Source: Flavobacteriales bacterium (GTDB lineage Bacteria > Bacteroidota > Bacteroidia > Flavobacteriales > Flavobacteriaceae). Taken from it: a DNA stretch of 7,489 nt. The stretch covers positions 1-7,489 of the forward strand of contig JALVLX010000231.1 of the NCBI GenBank assembly GCA_027032855.1, read 5' to 3'. Position numbers and translations under genes: made by a program. Positions 5,980 to 7,489 of the stretch are shown here, piece by piece. Position 1 is the first letter of the stretch. Each line of letters begins with the position of its first letter. The notes under the pieces are model-generated. The model saw only the letters and a list, made by a program, of their open reading frames with translations, did not search any database and had not been told where the DNA came from.

Positions 5980-7302
5980 ATGATTGCACAGATATTGTTT
6001 ACTATTATATTAATAGCCGGAGCAGGTTATTTTGTGAGTAACATCAGAAAAGCTATTAGAAATATCAAACTCGGTAAACCGGCGCAACGGAATGATCATA
6101 AAGACATTCGTCGTAAGAATATGATACTCAAAGCTTTTGGTCAGCAAAAAATGTTTAAACGTCTCGTGCCGGCTTTGTTACACTTGGTGGTTTATCTGGG
6201 TTTTATCATAATTAATATAGAAATGCTCGAAATCGTCATTGACGGGATATTTGGTACGCATCGTGTGTTTGCACCTTTTGGCGCTTTTTACAACTTTTTA
6301 ATCGGAAGTTTCGAAATTTTGGCGTTCTTAGTCATTTTTGCTGTCGTGGTATTCTGGATTAGAAGAAATGTTTTAAAATTGTTGCGTTTTAACCAACCCG
6401 AAATGAAAGGCTGGCCAAAAAATGACGCTAATTTGATTCTCTATTTTGAAATGGTTTTGATGTCTGCCTTTTTGATTATGAATGGCGCAGATTACAAATT
6501 GCAAATGCTTAAACACGGTCATTATCATTTTGAAAATGGTATAGCCGGAAGTTTTCCTATCAGTCATTATTTATACAATATTTTACCGGACGCAACTAAT
6601 AGTTTGGTGATGATAGAACGCGGTGCATGGTGGTTTCATATCATTGGTGTTTTAGTGTTTTTGAACTACTTGTATTTTTCAAAACATTTGCACATTCTTT
6701 TTGCATTTCACAATACATATTTTGCCAAACTACCGCCTTACGGTAAGATTGAAAATCTGGAATCTGTTAAAAACGAAGTAGCCTTGATGATGGACCCCAA
6801 TGCCGACCCTTACGCAGCACCTGCCGATGATGCACCCGAACCGGAACGTTTCGGCGCCAAAGATGTGTTTGACTTGGAGTGGGTCTATTTGCTCAATGCT
6901 TATACTTGTACGGAATGCGGTCGTTGTACCGATGTATGTCCGGCAAATCAAACCGGTAAAAAGTTATCTCCGCGTAAAATCATGATGGATGTGCGTGACC
7001 GTTTGGAAGAAGTTGGAAAAAATATCGATAAAAACGGCGAATTTGTAGATGATGGTAAATCATTGCTAGACTATATTAGCAAAGAGGAGTTGTGGGCATG
7101 TACTACCTGTAATGCTTGTGTGGAAGAATGTCCCGTAGAAAACGACCCAATGGACGTGATTGTATCTGTCAGACAATATTTGGTTATGGAAGAATCGGCA
7201 GCGCCAAGCGAACTTAATATGATGTTTACAAATATAGAAAACAACGCTGCGCCTTGGCAATATAGTCAAATGGACCGTCTGAATTGGGCTGATGAGGATT
7301 AG
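5980..7302 (+). CDS. Membrane-anchored dicluster [4Fe-4S] protein with NarI/HdrE-like heme b domain
   Basis: Probably an electron-transfer subunit that links the membrane quinone pool to a cytoplasmic redox partner; the partner is unknown. The first 250 residues hold about five membrane segments (roughly 2-20, 64-88, 100-127, 152-168, 216-245). Histidines placed like heme b ligands of the NarI/DsrM/HdrE family are H68 (ALLHLVVYLGF), H220 (WWFHIIGVLVF) and H236/H238 (SKHLHILFAF). A Pro/Asp/Ala-rich linker (about 272-290) leads to a C-terminal dicluster ferredoxin: C310-C313-C316-C320 (CTECGRCTDVCP) and C374-C377-C380-C384 (CTTCNACVEECP). Each is a full CxxCxxCxxxCP. HdrD/GlpC/LutA-like proteins carry a CCG domain after such clusters, but here the protein ends at NWADED, so the CCG module would be separate. 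The next gene is convergent. Family confident, physiological role not. Confidence 0.88.
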   Translation: MIAQILFTIILIAGAGYFVSNIRKAIRNIKLGKPAQRNDHKDIRRKNMILKAFGQQKMFKRLVPALLHLVVYLGFIIINIEMLEIVIDGIFGTHRVFAPFGAFYNFLIGSFEILAFLVIFAVVVFWIRRNVLKLLRFNQPEMKGWPKNDANLILYFEMVLMSAFLIMNGADYKLQMLKHGHYHFENGIAGSFPISHYLYNILPDATNSLVMIERGAWWFHIIGVLVFLNYLYFSKHLHILFAFHNTYFAKLPPYGKIENLESVKNEVALMMDPNADPYAAPADDAPEPERFGAKDVFDLEWVYLLNAYTCTECGRCTDVCPANQTGKKLSPRKIMMDVRDRLEEVGKNIDKNGEFVDDGKSLLDYISKEELWACTTCNACVEECPVENDPMDVIVSVRQYLVMEESAAPSELNMMFTNIENNAAPWQYSQMDRLNWADED

Positions 7303-7369
7303 AAAATTTTAGTTAAAAGTTTTAATGTTCATAATGTTCGTAAAGTTTACTACAACAAAAATCTAAAAT
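7303..7369. other. Short convergent spacer with GTTnnnA-like units and TAGATTT heptamers
   Basis: After the Fe-S gene there are degenerate GTT-starting units (about 7318-7350). These are followed by a heptamer array in the minus sense (TAGATTT twice, then TAGAAAT; plus-strand 7359-7379). The array overlaps the stop codon of the minus-strand gene at the right edge. No strong terminator hairpin is seen. Confidence 0.6.
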
Positions 7370-7489
7370 CTAATTTCTAATCTCAAAACTATCCATAATC
7401 TTTAAGGCAGTAGGTCTTATTTGTCAAACCGGTTTTGTTCGGCAGTAAAAGTTAATATATACGCCTTGTTGTTGACAATCCAATAGTAC
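7370..7489 (-). pseudogene. 3' end of a minus-strand gene with an apparent one-base frameshift (rest off the window)
   Basis: From the right edge the frame on the minus strand encodes a peptide containing NKAYILTFTAEQNRFDK and then meets TAA at 7417-7419. Moving by one base, the reading continues RPTALKIMDSFEIRN to a TAG at 7370-7372. Together they read like one C-terminus: beta-strand AYILTFTA, then FDK-(Y)-RPTALKIMDSFEI. A single missing base in the TA|AGA junction would restore a tyrosine codon. The style resembles the C-terminal end of secreted or lipoprotein PsbP/Mog1-fold proteins (AYxLTxTA...FxxY...ImxSF), but that assignment is from memory and weak. If the frameshift is a sequencing error the gene is intact; if real, the protein loses its last helix. 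An annotation that ignores the shift would end the CDS at 7417. Confidence 0.5.

Noticed and set aside
1..7489. Defence, phage, toxin-antitoxin or transposon system
   Set aside because: Every substantial ORF is assigned to a housekeeping or redox family. No integrase, transposase, nuclease cassette or tRNA gene was seen.

Overview
The window reads as ordinary chromosomal sequence from an AT-rich member of the Bacteroidota. The evidence is the Bacteroidota-type -7 box (TAnnTTTG) upstream of miaB, a MiaB carrying the YLWYGGGLKKDF insertion typical of this phylum, a KdsC-like phosphatase overlapping a UbiA-family gene, weak Shine-Dalgarno signals, and intergenic spaces packed with short dispersed repeats. 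An indolepyruvate:ferredoxin oxidoreductase subunit suggests an anaerobic or facultative life-style; that part is inference.

Layout. Positions 1-1554 (minus) hold most of iorA, whose C-terminus lies outside the window. Positions 1555-2001 form a divergent intergenic region with an iorA -7 box, four copies of a 29-nt hairpin repeat (one inverted), a perfect palindrome and the miaB -7 box. miaB (2002-3450, plus) makes the tRNA 2-methylthio modification. Positions 3451-3645, between convergent genes, are filled with 7-bp and 8-bp tandem repeats and a GGTCACTGAG-type element. Three minus-strand genes follow as a probable operon read kdsC-like (5078-5626), ubiA-like (4255-5097), then alkyladenine DNA glycosylase (3646-4209). 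Positions 5627-5979 are a second divergent region with heptamers, two 45/46-nt nested-hairpin elements in opposite orientation, octamers and a candidate promoter. A membrane-anchored dicluster 4Fe-4S protein (5980-7302, plus) comes next. The right edge shows the 3' end of a minus-strand gene, absent from a simple ORF reading because of its size and an apparent one-base frameshift.

Function. The genes are unrelated housekeeping or energy functions: amino-acid (aryl pyruvate) oxidation, tRNA modification, base-excision repair, a prenyltransferase with a sugar-phosphate phosphatase, and a quinone/heme/Fe-S electron-transfer protein. I see no defence island, CRISPR array, phage, transposase or new multi-gene system. 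The most interesting content is between the genes. Two hairpin repeat families show compensatory changes between copies, and heptamer arrays overlap or supply the stop codons of three of the four plainly visible gene ends next to repeat-rich spacers.
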